Shown: positions 44,347 through 53,605 of the stretch, piece by piece
Position numbering within the stretch: the first letter of the stretch is position 1
Layout of the letters: each line of letters opens with the position of its first letter
Source: Roseivirga sp. UBA6052
GTDB lineage: Bacteria > Bacteroidota > Bacteroidia > Cytophagales > Cyclobacteriaceae
Direction of reading: 5' to 3'
Assembly: GCA_002427755.1 (NCBI GenBank)
Contig: DIYO01000009.1
Coordinates: 437,296-501,295, forward strand
DNA length: 64,000 bases
The notes under the pieces: generated by a model
Seen by the model: only the letters and a program-made list of their open reading frames with translations
Databases searched by the model: none
Told to the model about the DNA's origin: nothing
Made by a program: the position numbers and the translations under genes

Positions 44347-44697
44347 ATGAAAGGATTTAGAAATCTTATTGTCTGGCAAAAAAGCCACATACTCACCTTA
44401 GATATTTATGAAATCACATCTCAATTTCCTGAGGAAGAGAAATTTGGAATAACGAATCAGTTACGCAGAGCATCGGTTTCCATCCCGAATAACATCGCAG
44501 AAGGGTCGGGAAGAAAAAGTAGTAAGGAATTTGCCCAGTTCTTAAGTATAAGTTTGGGTTCAACAAATGAAGTTGAGTACCTAATTGAGCTCTCGAAAGA
44601 TCTAGGTTTCATAGAGCTTAAAAGAGCGGAAGCATTGTTTGAGTTGATTGGAGAAATTCAATCCATGCTATATGTTTTGATTAATAAAAAGTCTTAG
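44347..44697 (+). CDS. Four-helix-bundle protein, S23/IVS type
   Basis: This 116-residue protein of the family first noticed in the intervening sequence of Leptospira and Coxiella 23S rRNA genes begins KGFRNLIVWQKSHILTLDIY. It contains the family core QLRRASVSIPNNIAEGSGR, KEFAQFLSISLGSTNEVEYL and a final helix. It probably forms an oligomeric nucleic-acid-binding bundle; its function is not known. The gene is out of place between ccmE and ccmF, 15 bases after one and 10 bases before the other, so it looks like an insertion carried by some small mobile unit. No ends of a known element are visible. Confidence 0.85.
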   Translation: MKGFRNLIVWQKSHILTLDIYEITSQFPEEEKFGITNQLRRASVSIPNNIAEGSGRKSSKEFAQFLSISLGSTNEVEYLIELSKDLGFIELKRAEALFELIGEIQSMLYVLINKKS

Positions 44698-44707
44698 ACC
44701 TTAAACC

Positions 44708-47263
44708 TTGGAACTTAGTACTGAAATACATCTTGGGATCGGCAATGCAGGACACCTGCTTGTAATTATCTCGTTCGTAACCTCTCTCATCGCTTCTTTT
44801 GCTTATGCTAAGGCATCATTAAAAAACGAAATTGGAAAAGACCCTTGGGTAAGTTTCGGAAGAAACTTCTTTATAGCACATGGCCTAGCGGTTATCGCGA
44901 CAGTAGTGATTCTCTTCGCTATCATTTACAATAATTACTTCGAGTATCATTACGCATGGAGTCACTCCTCTGTAAATCTGGCTGTGCATTACATGATTGC
45001 GTGCTTCTGGGAAGGACAAGAAGGTAGCTTTTTAATATGGACACTCTGGAATGCACTCTTAGGCTTTGTACTTATTTACACAAATAAGAAATGGGAAGCT
45101 CCTGTAATGACAGTTTTTGCGCTAGTTCAGGCCTTTCTTACATCTATGATTTTAGGTGTAGTAATCGGTGATTTGAAAATTGGAAGCTCACCATTTATAC
45201 TCTTAAGAGATGTTGTAAATGATCCAATTTTCTTAATCAATCCTAATTACGTGCCTGAAGATGGAACCGGTCTTAACCCATTATTACAGAATTACTGGAT
45301 GGTTATTCACCCACCAATGACCTTCCTTGGGTTTGCATGTACACTTGTTCCATTCTCTTTCTGTATAGCAGGATTATGGAGGAAAGACTTTAAAGATTGG
45401 ATTAGACCCGCTTTACCTTGGACCATTTTTGGTGGTGTAATTCTTGGAACCGCAATCGTAATGGGCGGTTATTGGGCCTACGAAACCCTTAATTTCGGTG
45501 GATATTGGAACTGGGATCCTGTTGAAAATGCAGTATACGTGCCTTGGCTTGTTTTGATTGCTAGTATGCACACTATGATTGTATTCAAGAAAAGTGAGAC
45601 TGCTCTTAAGACTTCAATCGTTCTAGTTATCTCGACATTTATACTCATTCTTTACGCCACATTCTTGGTTAGAAGTGGAATTTTGGGAGATACCTCCGTT
45701 CACTCCTTCACAGATTTAGGACTTTCGGGACAGCTTCTTTTGTACCTTCTGTTTTTCTTAATAGGTAGTGTTTTCTTAGCTGCTAGAGTATGGAAACTGA
45801 TCCCAACTTCTGACCAAGAAGCCTCTACTTATTCACGTGAATTCTGGATTTTTATAGGCGCATTAACACTCTGCTTAATGGCATTCCAAGTTCTGGTGCC
45901 AACTTCTTTTCCAGTATTCAACAGCATTGTAGAACTGTTTGGTGGTTACTCATCATTAGCTCCTCCAGCTAATCAAATTGAATTTTATTCTAAATGGCAA
46001 CTTTGGTTTGCTATCGGTATAGCCTTTCTCTCTGGAACAGGTCAGTTCTTCTTCTGGAAGAAGATGGACAAAGACAAACTTAAATCTGTAATTGCAATAC
46101 CTGTATTAGTGAGTTTGGTTCTTTCGGCAATCATCTTTTCACTAACTAAAGTCTATAACTGGATTTATATTATCATTTTAGTTGCTGGTGTCTATTCGGT
46201 TGTCTCAAACAGCAAAATCCTAATCGACCTATTCAGAAGCAAGAGTTACAAACTCACTGGTGGTTCTATAGCTCATATAGGTATAGCCATGATGCTTATT
46301 GGCATTATGTATTCTGAAGGCTATAGTCGCATTGTATCGAAGAATACTACTACTATTAGTAGAGACTTTACAGAAGAGCAGAACCAAAATATGGTAGTGC
46401 TTTTCTTAAATGATCCAAAGCCAATGGCGGGATATCAAATACTCTATAAAAGCGAAGGCATGAATGCCGTTGGAATACCTGGGTACGTTAAAAAATCATA
46501 CCTGACCGACACTCAAGACCCTCACTATAAAGTCTTAAAACAGCAGTTAATTGTTGAAGAAGAAGTTTATGGAGAAAGGGGGGATACACTCTACTTTAGA
46601 ACTCCTGAGAACACATATCACGAAGTAGAATTTACTTCGTTAAAAAATGGTAGAGCTTTTACCATTTTCCCTCGAACACAAGTAAATGATCAGATGGGTC
46701 AAACCATTGTATCACCAGACATAAAGAAACAATGGAATAGAGACCTTTATACCTACGTAGCACTTCAAGCAGATTTTGAAGAAGAATTTACAGAGTGGAG
46801 TGAAAAGGAAATAATCAAACTCGATTCTATTGGACAAAGATTCTTCGTTAACGACTACGTAGCCGAATACCAAGGTTTAGAAAGAATCCCTAGCGTTAAC
46901 TTTGTTGACTTAGGACCTAACGATGCAGCGGTGCAAGCAAGAATTCAAGTCTTTGCAGAAAGAGGCCAGAGCTATCTGATTGAGCCGAAATTTATCATCA
47001 AAGATGGCAATGTGGGAAGACCAATGGAACTGAATCAAGAAATTGCTTCTAGATTAACATTAGAAGATATAGATCCCGATACCGGTTCAGTTCAGCTAGG
47101 AGTTCAAACTACACAAAAGGATTGGATCATTATTCAAGCTATTGAGAAACCACAAATCAATATTCTCTGGATAGGCACTATTGTAATGATCATTGGCTTT
47201 ATTGTAGCTACAAGAAGAAGGTATGTCGAATTTGTCAAAATGAGAGACAAAGGCATGGCTTAG
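44708..47263 (+). CDS. ccmF: Cytochrome c heme lyase subunit CcmF
   Basis: This 851-residue polytopic membrane protein has the tryptophan-rich WWD-type domain GGYWNWDPVENAVYVPWL near residue 265 and heme-coordinating histidines in the adjacent loops. A long periplasmic C-terminal part follows, ending in one more helix (IGTIVMIIGFIVATRRRYVEF). It is longer than gammaproteobacterial CcmF. It joins heme to apocytochrome together with CcmH/CcmG-type proteins, which are not in the window. The start is TTG at 44708-44710, lying inside the sequence just after the S23 gene; no ATG is available before the first helix. Confidence 0.9.
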   Translation: MELSTEIHLGIGNAGHLLVIISFVTSLIASFAYAKASLKNEIGKDPWVSFGRNFFIAHGLAVIATVVILFAIIYNNYFEYHYAWSHSSVNLAVHYMIACFWEGQEGSFLIWTLWNALLGFVLIYTNKKWEAPVMTVFALVQAFLTSMILGVVIGDLKIGSSPFILLRDVVNDPIFLINPNYVPEDGTGLNPLLQNYWMVIHPPMTFLGFACTLVPFSFCIAGLWRKDFKDWIRPALPWTIFGGVILGTAIVMGGYWAYETLNFGGYWNWDPVENAVYVPWLVLIASMHTMIVFKKSETALKTSIVLVISTFILILYATFLVRSGILGDTSVHSFTDLGLSGQLLLYLLFFLIGSVFLAARVWKLIPTSDQEASTYSREFWIFIGALTLCLMAFQVLVPTSFPVFNSIVELFGGYSSLAPPANQIEFYSKWQLWFAIGIAFLSGTGQFFFWKKMDKDKLKSVIAIPVLVSLVLSAIIFSLTKVYNWIYIIILVAGVYSVVSNSKILIDLFRSKSYKLTGGSIAHIGIAMMLIGIMYSEGYSRIVSKNTTTISRDFTEEQNQNMVVLFLNDPKPMAGYQILYKSEGMNAVGIPGYVKKSYLTDTQDPHYKVLKQQLIVEEEVYGERGDTLYFRTPENTYHEVEFTSLKNGRAFTIFPRTQVNDQMGQTIVSPDIKKQWNRDLYTYVALQADFEEEFTEWSEKEIIKLDSIGQRFFVNDYVAEYQGLERIPSVNFVDLGPNDAAVQARIQVFAERGQSYLIEPKFIIKDGNVGRPMELNQEIASRLTLEDIDPDTGSVQLGVQTTQKDWIIIQAIEKPQINILWIGTIVMIIGFIVATRRRYVEFVKMRDKGMA

Positions 47264-47300
47264 AGAGAATGACTACCTTAAGTAAAATTTAAGTCAGTTT

Positions 47301-48083
47301 ATGGGTCATAATATTGGCATTATCGGAACGGGTAATGTTGCTTGGCATTTAGCTCGAAGTCTAGAAAATAGTGGTCATATCATTTCGACCATCTATGATC
47401 GAAATATTGATAAGGCCAAGAAATTCGGGTTAGACTACTTTAACGCTGTATTCACTAACACATTAGACTTTAGAAATACAGAAGCCACTGTTTTTATTAT
47501 GGCCATAAGTGATGATGCTATAGAAGAAGTAGCACAGGCTATAATACTTCCTGATAACACTCACTTATTTCATACCTCTGGTACCAAGTCAATTGAAAGT
47601 CTCGGTTATGCCAGAACAGAAAATATTGGCGTCTTTTACCCGCTACAAACTTTTAGTAAGGGAAAACAAACTGATTTATCACGAGTACCCTTTTGCCTGG
47701 AAGCAGAAACTGAGTCATCTGAAAGGATACTCAAAAGCTTGGCCTCTTCGATAAGTAAAGAATATCACTTTGTAGATAGTCGACAAAGAGCCGTTATCCA
47801 TTTGTCTGCGGTTATTGCTTGTAATTTCTCAAATCATATGATGAGTATCGCCAAAGGAATTCTCGAGTCCAACGATATGAACTTTGATTTACTGAAACCA
47901 TTGATTGCTGAAACCATTAACAAGGCGCTAGCCATTGGTCCAGAAAATGCCCAAACAGGACCAGCAAGAAGAAAAGATCTAAAAACGCTAGACAAGCAAC
48001 TTCATTCTTTAGAAAGTGACGAATCCTTATCTAAAATCTACGAGGTAATCTCTCAACATATCATAGATTATTATTCTGAATGA
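47301..48083 (+). CDS. Rossmann-fold protein with DUF2520 domain
   Basis: This 260-residue protein has an N-terminal NAD(P)-binding motif, IGIIGTGNVAWHLARSLEN. A C-terminal helical domain of the DUF2520 type carries FYPLQTFSKG and HLSAVIACNFSNHM. It resembles the 6-phosphogluconate dehydrogenase/ketopantoate reductase superfamily in architecture, but no substrate is known. It is common in Bacteroidota next to a UbiA prenyltransferase gene, as it is here. It follows ccmF by 37 bases. Confidence 0.8.
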   Translation: MGHNIGIIGTGNVAWHLARSLENSGHIISTIYDRNIDKAKKFGLDYFNAVFTNTLDFRNTEATVFIMAISDDAIEEVAQAIILPDNTHLFHTSGTKSIESLGYARTENIGVFYPLQTFSKGKQTDLSRVPFCLEAETESSERILKSLASSISKEYHFVDSRQRAVIHLSAVIACNFSNHMMSIAKGILESNDMNFDLLKPLIAETINKALAIGPENAQTGPARRKDLKTLDKQLHSLESDESLSKIYEVISQHIIDYYSE

Positions 48084-48108
48084 GACGTCTGCTTTTCTCT
48101 AACTAGAT

Positions 48109-48116
48109 TAGTTTTG
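48109..48116 (+). promoter_or_regulatory. Putative -7 element before the UbiA prenyltransferase gene
   Basis: TAGTTTTG fits TAnnTTTG and is the same octamer as at 35091-35098 and 49576-49583. It is 17 bases before the ATG at 48134, implying a leader of about 10 bases. A clear -33 element is not visible. Confidence 0.4.
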
Positions 48117-48133
48117 TATCGTAAGAGAGACTA

Positions 48134-48994
48134 ATGCAAGTCACCACGCTATTTAAACCTTCCTATATCATAGGCTACCTGAAATTCATTAGGGGTATTA
48201 ATCTATTTATGGTGGCACTTACCCAATACCTAACTGCAATTTTTCTTGTGGGTACGCGAGAATCTTGGCTTCAAGTATTGACAGATAAAGGGTTCTTTCT
48301 CATGGTATCAGGCACCGTTATGATAACGGCTGCAGGCTATTTAATAAACGACTACTACGATGTGAAAATCGACTTTGTAAATAAGCCAGATCGTGTAGTA
48401 GTCGGCAAAAAGTTGAAAAGAAGATGGGTCTTGGCGGGTCACACATTGCTCAACTTTGGTGCAATAGGACTCGGAGCATACCTTTCATGGCCTATTGGGT
48501 TAACAATGTTCGGAGCAGCATTTTTACTTTGGCTCTATTCTAACCAACTCAAGAGACTTCCACTGGTTGGCAATGTATCCATAGCGGTACTCACAGGAAT
48601 GACCTTGGTTTTGGTTGCCGAATACTTTCAAGAAAGAACTTTTATTATAGCCTGCTATGCAGTATTTGCTGCCTTTATCACACTAATCAGAGAAATCATT
48701 AAAGATGTTGAAGATCGAAAAGGAGATGAACGTTTTGGTTGTAGAACTATTCCGATTGTTTATGGAGTAGCAAAAACTAAGGTATTTCTATACATCATAA
48801 TGATAGTATTTTCTATTACCGTTTTTATCCTACTCCATAATATCTCCCTTGTACTTCCTATTGTCCTGCTTTTAACCCTAATAGCACTTGCTTTTGGTAT
48901 TGCCAGAGCAGACACTGTAAAAGCATTTAGTAACTTGAGCACAATAACCAAGTTGATTATGCTACTGGGTGTAATCAGTATGATATTTATCTAA
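48134..48994 (+). CDS. UbiA-family prenyltransferase (geranylgeranylglycerol-phosphate synthase-like)
   Basis: This 286-residue membrane protein has about eight helices and two aspartate-rich motifs that bind prenyl diphosphate through magnesium: INDYYDVKIDFVNKPDR near residue 75 and IIKDVEDRKGDERFG near residue 190. Members of this branch in Bacteroidota are often named geranylgeranylglycerol-phosphate geranylgeranyltransferase; quinone or heme side-chain transfer is the alternative. The acceptor is not predictable. The stop overlaps the purN ATG (TAATG). Confidence 0.82.
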   Translation: MQVTTLFKPSYIIGYLKFIRGINLFMVALTQYLTAIFLVGTRESWLQVLTDKGFFLMVSGTVMITAAGYLINDYYDVKIDFVNKPDRVVVGKKLKRRWVLAGHTLLNFGAIGLGAYLSWPIGLTMFGAAFLLWLYSNQLKRLPLVGNVSIAVLTGMTLVLVAEYFQERTFIIACYAVFAAFITLIREIIKDVEDRKGDERFGCRTIPIVYGVAKTKVFLYIIMIVFSITVFILLHNISLVLPIVLLLTLIALAFGIARADTVKAFSNLSTITKLIMLLGVISMIFI

Positions 48995-49569
48995 TGAAAA
49001 AGCGAATCTCAATTTTTGCATCCGGAGGCGGATCTAATGCTCAGGTATTTTTTGAGCATTTTCTAGGAAACGAAGACATTGAGATTGTATCAGTTTTTAC
49101 AAACAACAAATCTGCTGGAGTAATTGAAAGAGCTAAAACATTCAATATACCGGTTCATGTGTATAATAGAACCTTTTGGTCAGATGGTGAAGTACCCATT
49201 ACTTTGCTAAAGGAACAACAAGTAGACTACATCGTTTTAGCGGGCTTTATGCTGCTAATTCCAGAGCCAATTGTAAGTCTTTACTCAGATAAAATTTTCA
49301 ATATTCACCCTGCTCTACTACCAAAGTTTGGTGGTCAAGGCATGTATGGAAGCCATGTGCATGAAGCGGTTAAATCTGCGGGAGAAAAACAATCCGGAAT
49401 CTCAATTCACCTGGTCAATGAAGAATACGATAAAGGTAGAATCATATATCAGGAAGCTTGCCAAATAGAGCCTTCTGATAGTGCCCAAGACATTGCATCT
49501 AAAGTCCTTAAATTAGAGCATAAGAATTATGCGAAAGTGGTTGAATCTTACATTCGGAAATCCACTTAA
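48994..49569 (+). CDS. purN: Phosphoribosylglycinamide formyltransferase
   Basis: This 191-residue folate-dependent enzyme carries out the third step of purine synthesis. Visible motifs are ISIFASGGGSNAQVFFEHFL, VLAGFMLLIPEPIVSLY, FNIHPALLPKFGG (catalytic Asn and His) and HLVNEEYDKGRIIYQE (catalytic Asp). Length is normal for PurN. It is coupled to the prenyltransferase gene upstream by one base and is followed by purH. Confidence 0.92.
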   Translation: MKKRISIFASGGGSNAQVFFEHFLGNEDIEIVSVFTNNKSAGVIERAKTFNIPVHVYNRTFWSDGEVPITLLKEQQVDYIVLAGFMLLIPEPIVSLYSDKIFNIHPALLPKFGGQGMYGSHVHEAVKSAGEKQSGISIHLVNEEYDKGRIIYQEACQIEPSDSAQDIASKVLKLEHKNYAKVVESYIRKST

Positions 49570-49575
49570 AATCGC

Positions 49576-49583
49576 TAGTTTTG
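49576..49583 (+). promoter_or_regulatory. Putative -7 element before purH
   Basis: TAGTTTTG fits TAnnTTTG and lies 24 bases before the purH ATG at 49608. It supports the later ATG over the earlier open-frame start at 49581, which would lie upstream of the predicted transcription start near 49590. There is no obvious -33 element. Confidence 0.45.
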
Positions 49584-49607
49584 CGACTTCCATTATTACC
49601 CCTAGCC

Positions 49608-51137
49608 ATGTCGCAAATCAAAATCAAATCTGCTTTAGTATCAGTCTTTTATAAAGATAACTTAGAGCCAATAATAGCGCTCTTAAAACAACACGGAGTG
49701 GAAATCTACTCAACCGGTGGAACTCAAAAATTTATCGAAGACCAAGGTGCAGAAGTAATTCCTGTTGAAGACTTAACAAGCTACCCATCAATTTTTGGAG
49801 GAAGAGTGAAGACTCTTCACCCTAAGGTTTTTGGAGGAATCCTACACAGGAGAGATAATGAAGGAGATTTAGGACAAGCAAAAGAGTTTGAAATACCTTC
49901 TATTGACCTAGTTATAGTTGACCTCTACCCTTTTGAAGAAACTGTAGCATCAGGTGCAGGAGAACAAGATATAATTGAAAAGATCGATATTGGAGGCATC
50001 TCTTTGATTCGCGCAGCCGCCAAGAATTATAAAGATGTTTTAATCGTTTCTTCAAGGGAGCAATACGGAGCCGTACAGCAGTTATTGGAAGAGAAAGGAG
50101 GAAGCACAGACCTAGCAGATAGAAGGAAGTTTGCAGCTGAAGCCTTTGATATTTCGTCTCACTATGACAGCGCTATTTTCAATTATTTCAATCAAGAAGA
50201 AGAACTCAACAAGTTCAAAGTAAGTGAGAGAACAGGTAAGCAATTGAGATATGGTGAGAATCCTCACCAAGAAGGGCATTTCTATGGTCCATTGAATGAA
50301 CTGTTTGATCAATTGAATGGTAAGGAATTGTCTTATAACAATCTGGTAGACATTGATGCTGCCGTTTGTCTCATTGAAGAATTTGATGATAGTGAGAATG
50401 CCTTTGCCATATTGAAGCATACCAATGCATGCGGAATGGCTATTGGTAAAGACACCAAAGATGCATACTTAAGGGCATTCGCTGCAGATACTGTAAGTGC
50501 ATTCGGAGGCGTTTTAGTTACGAATCAAAATGTTGATTTAGCTGCGGCTGAAGAACTTCATAAACTATTCTTTGAGGTACTTATCGCACCATCATTTGAT
50601 GATAATGCCTTGGAATTATTGAAAGCTAAAAAGAACAGAATTCTTTTAGTTAAAAAGCAGAACTTAACTGCACAGAAACAATACAAATCTTTGTTGAATG
50701 GCGTTATTGTTCAAGACAGAGATTTAGTGACCGATCAGGCTGTTGATTTTAAGACTGTTACTAAAAAAGATGTAACTGATGCTCAAAAAGAAGAATTGGT
50801 GTTTGCATCTAAAGTGTGTAAGCACACAAAATCTAACACCATAATCTTAGTAAAAGATGGCCAACTTTTAGCAAGTGGTGTAGGGCAAACTTCTAGAGTC
50901 GATGCATTGAGACAGGCAATAGAAAAAGCCAAGACTTTTGGGTTTGACTTGAAAGGAGCAGTTATGGCATCCGATGCCTTCTTCCCTTTCCCTGACTGTG
51001 TTGAGATTGCTTACGGAGAAGGAATTTCCGCTGTAATTCAACCGGGAGGTTCAATCAAAGACGAGTTGTCTATCAACTTCTGCGATGAACACGATATGGC
51101 CATGGTATTTACGGGTACCAGACACTTTAAACATTAA
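49608..51137 (+). CDS. purH: Bifunctional AICAR formyltransferase/IMP cyclohydrolase
   Basis: This enzyme of about 509 residues carries out the last two steps of IMP synthesis. The N-terminal MGS-like cyclohydrolase domain has YSTGGTQKFIEDQGAEV and GGRVKTLHPKVFGGIL. The C-terminal transformylase domain has LRYGENPHQEGHFYG, LKHTNACGMAIG and the ending AVIQPGGSIKDELSINFC. The frame opens 9 codons earlier at 49581; the ATG at 49608 (SQIKIKSALVSV) fits the family start and the promoter better. Confidence 0.93.
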   Translation: MSQIKIKSALVSVFYKDNLEPIIALLKQHGVEIYSTGGTQKFIEDQGAEVIPVEDLTSYPSIFGGRVKTLHPKVFGGILHRRDNEGDLGQAKEFEIPSIDLVIVDLYPFEETVASGAGEQDIIEKIDIGGISLIRAAAKNYKDVLIVSSREQYGAVQQLLEEKGGSTDLADRRKFAAEAFDISSHYDSAIFNYFNQEEELNKFKVSERTGKQLRYGENPHQEGHFYGPLNELFDQLNGKELSYNNLVDIDAAVCLIEEFDDSENAFAILKHTNACGMAIGKDTKDAYLRAFAADTVSAFGGVLVTNQNVDLAAAEELHKLFFEVLIAPSFDDNALELLKAKKNRILLVKKQNLTAQKQYKSLLNGVIVQDRDLVTDQAVDFKTVTKKDVTDAQKEELVFASKVCKHTKSNTIILVKDGQLLASGVGQTSRVDALRQAIEKAKTFGFDLKGAVMASDAFFPFPDCVEIAYGEGISAVIQPGGSIKDELSINFCDEHDMAMVFTGTRHFKH

Positions 51138-51212
51138 GACTTTTTCGCCTTAATATTTATAAGTATTTAATTACTTTAGAACATTATTTTAACGCATAGG
51201 AGACCGATTTAA

Positions 51213-52241
51213 ATGGGTTTTTTTGACTTCTTAACGAGCGACATCGCAATTGATTTAGGAACTGCGAATACGCTTATCATTCATAAAGACAAAATTGTAG
51301 TAGATGAACCTTCAATCATTGCGATTGACAGGAACACTAATAAAGTATTGGCGATCGGTAAAGACGCCATGAACATGCATGAAAAAACGCATGAGAATAT
51401 TAAAACCATCAGACCTTTAAAAGATGGGGTAATTGCAGACTTTGAAGCTGCAGAAATGATGATTAAAGGGATGATCAAAATGATCGACCTTAAGAAAAGA
51501 AGCATTTTACCTTCTTCTCACAGAATGGTAATCTGTATTCCTTCAGGTATTACAGAAGTAGAGAAAAGAGCCGTTCGCGACTCCGCTGAACACGCTAATG
51601 CCAAAGAAGTCTACATGATTTATGAGCCTATTGCAGCGGCTATTGGTACTGGAATCAAGATTGACGAGCCAATGGGCTCTATGATAGTAGATATCGGTGG
51701 TGGTACTACAGAGATCGCAGTTATTGCCCTAAGTGGTATCGTGTGTGATCAATCTATCAGAGTAGCTGGAGATACCTTTACCAAAGACATTCTTGACTAC
51801 ATGAGAAGGCAGCACAATCTTCTGATTGGTGAACGTTCGGCAGAGAAAGTTAAAATTGCCATTGGGTCTGCTTTAACTGAATTAGAAGAGCCACCAGAAG
51901 ATTACGAAATTAGAGGTAGAGACTTAATGACAGGTATTCCTAAGGTGATTAAGATTTCATACTCAGAAATTGCTTTTGCTCTAGACAAGTCTGTTTCTAA
52001 AATTGAAGAGGCCGTTTTAAAAGCACTTGAGATTTCACCACCGGAACTATCAGCAGATATCTACGATAGAGGTATTTACTTAACTGGGGGTGGTGCTATG
52101 CTTAAGGGTTTAGACAAACGCTTGGCATTAAAAACCAAACTGCCAATTCATATTGCTGATGATCCATTAAGAGCAGTAGTTAGGGGTACAGGAGAATCTT
52201 TAAAAAACTTAGGGTCTTACAAAGCAGTTTTAATGACCTAG
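51213..52241 (+). CDS. mreB: Rod-shape-determining actin homologue MreB
   Basis: This 342-residue actin-fold ATPase has DLGTANTLI near residue 14, the MIVDIGGGTTEIAVI phosphate loop, IYEPIAAAIGTG, and GGGAMLKGLDKRL. It forms membrane-bound filaments that guide lateral peptidoglycan synthesis. A GGAGA lies upstream of the ATG, and TACTTTAG at 51172-51179 is a one-mismatch -7 candidate. It heads the mreBCD-mrdA-rodA operon, with very short gaps. Confidence 0.95.
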   Translation: MGFFDFLTSDIAIDLGTANTLIIHKDKIVVDEPSIIAIDRNTNKVLAIGKDAMNMHEKTHENIKTIRPLKDGVIADFEAAEMMIKGMIKMIDLKKRSILPSSHRMVICIPSGITEVEKRAVRDSAEHANAKEVYMIYEPIAAAIGTGIKIDEPMGSMIVDIGGGTTEIAVIALSGIVCDQSIRVAGDTFTKDILDYMRRQHNLLIGERSAEKVKIAIGSALTELEEPPEDYEIRGRDLMTGIPKVIKISYSEIAFALDKSVSKIEEAVLKALEISPPELSADIYDRGIYLTGGGAMLKGLDKRLALKTKLPIHIADDPLRAVVRGTGESLKNLGSYKAVLMT

Positions 52242-52247
52242 GAATGA

Positions 52248-53096
52248 ATGGGGCAGCTTCTCGCATTTTTAATTAAATACCGCGCCTTTCTATTATTTCT
52301 TGTTTTAGAAACCTTTTGCATCTGGCTCATTGTACAAAACAATGATTACCAAAGAAGTGCATTTATCAATTCCTCTTCAAAGTTCGTTGGCAGTGTGAAT
52401 GAAACTAGCCGAGACATTGGTGACTACTTTCGATTGAGAAGAGTAAACGATGAATTAGCTGCCGAAAATGCTAGGTTGAGAGAGTTACTATTTTCTGGCA
52501 CTGAAGAGATTCCAATTGATTCCTTAGTAAAGCTCACAATCGATAAGGATACAACCGACAGTATTCAATACATTCTTAAGCCGGCTGAAATAACAAGAAA
52601 CTCTGTGCAGCTGGTTAATAACTTCTTTATGATTAATAAAGGATCTAAGGACGGCATTGAACCTGGAATGGGTGTTATGAATTCATTTGGTGTGGTGGGT
52701 ACCATTAGGTCTGTCTCTAAGAATGTTGCTGAGGGTATTTCGATATTAAATACGAGAAATAGCGTTTCTGCATTACACCTTAAGTCAGATAGGGTTGGAA
52801 CTGTACAATGGGATGGTCGAAATCCAAAAAGAGCAGCCCTATTGTATATAACGCCTGATGTGGAACTAGCCAAAGGGGATTCCATAGTTACTTCAAGCTT
52901 TAATGCGGTATTCCCTAAAGAAGTACTAATTGGTACTGTTGATGAAGTATCAAGAGATGAGCAAAATACTTATCTGCAAATCATGATCAACCTGAGTGTC
53001 GACTTTGCTAAACTATCCTATGTATACGTCATCAAAAACGAATTAAAAATAGAGCAAGACTCACTTATGAATTCAAACCCGCTTGATATTCAATGA
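52248..53096 (+). CDS. mreC: Rod-shape-determining protein MreC
   Basis: This 282-residue protein has one N-terminal membrane helix (about residues 11-30, FLLFLVLETFCIWLIV), a coiled coil (RLRRVNDELAAENARLREL), and a periplasmic beta domain with FFMINKGSKDGIEPGMGVMN and AEGISILNTRNSVSALHLK. It links MreB to the penicillin-binding protein PBP2. It starts 6 bases after mreB and overlaps mreD by 4 bases. Confidence 0.93.
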   Translation: MGQLLAFLIKYRAFLLFLVLETFCIWLIVQNNDYQRSAFINSSSKFVGSVNETSRDIGDYFRLRRVNDELAAENARLRELLFSGTEEIPIDSLVKLTIDKDTTDSIQYILKPAEITRNSVQLVNNFFMINKGSKDGIEPGMGVMNSFGVVGTIRSVSKNVAEGISILNTRNSVSALHLKSDRVGTVQWDGRNPKRAALLYITPDVELAKGDSIVTSSFNAVFPKEVLIGTVDEVSRDEQNTYLQIMINLSVDFAKLSYVYVIKNELKIEQDSLMNSNPLDIQ

Positions 53097-53599
53097 CAAG
53101 AAATCTAGCTACCATATTGATCACTTTCATAATCCTGTTACCACTTCAGATCTTGGTTTTTAGGAACTTCGTGGTATTCGATATGGGGTTCTGTTTTGTC
53201 TATTTGCTATTTCTTTTAATGCTGCCATTGGAATTAAGCGTTGCTCTGGGAATGGTCATTGCTCTTATTTCAGGCCTAGTTGTCGATCTTTTTTACCAAA
53301 CCATAGGCATACATGCTGCGGCAGGAATACTACTCATGTTTGTAAAGCCTTTCTGGCAGAGACTCAATAGCCCAAGAAGTGGTTATGAAGTGAATGATCT
53401 AATGCTAGTTCGTACCTATGGTCTAGGTTGGTATCTAGGATATTCAATCCCATTGATTCTTATATACTCCTTTACCGTTCTTTTCGTAGAAGCAGGAAGT
53501 TCAGGATTATTTGGAATTACGCTGCTAAAGGCAACAATTACTGCCTTCATTACGCTTATATTTATACTAATCATTCAATATCTATTTTATAGTAAATAA
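53093..53599 (+). CDS. mreD: Rod-shape-determining protein MreD
   Basis: This 168-residue membrane protein has about five helices. The gene lies between mreC and mrdA, which is the usual place. The family is weakly conserved; YLLFLLMLPLELSVALGM and LISGLVVDLFYQTIGIHAAA match the typical pattern of MreD in this phylum. It connects the cytoskeletal and cell wall parts of the elongation machine. Confidence 0.9.
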   Translation: MTRNLATILITFIILLPLQILVFRNFVVFDMGFCFVYLLFLLMLPLELSVALGMVIALISGLVVDLFYQTIGIHAAAGILLMFVKPFWQRLNSPRSGYEVNDLMLVRTYGLGWYLGYSIPLILIYSFTVLFVEAGSSGLFGITLLKATITAFITLIFILIIQYLFYSK

Positions 53600-53605
53600 G
53601 CCAGC

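Noticed and set aside
51133..51154. Short inverted repeat ATTAAG...CTTAAT after purH as a terminator
   Set aside because: Six-base, nearly all A/T arms with a 10-base loop are too weak, and no T-run follows.
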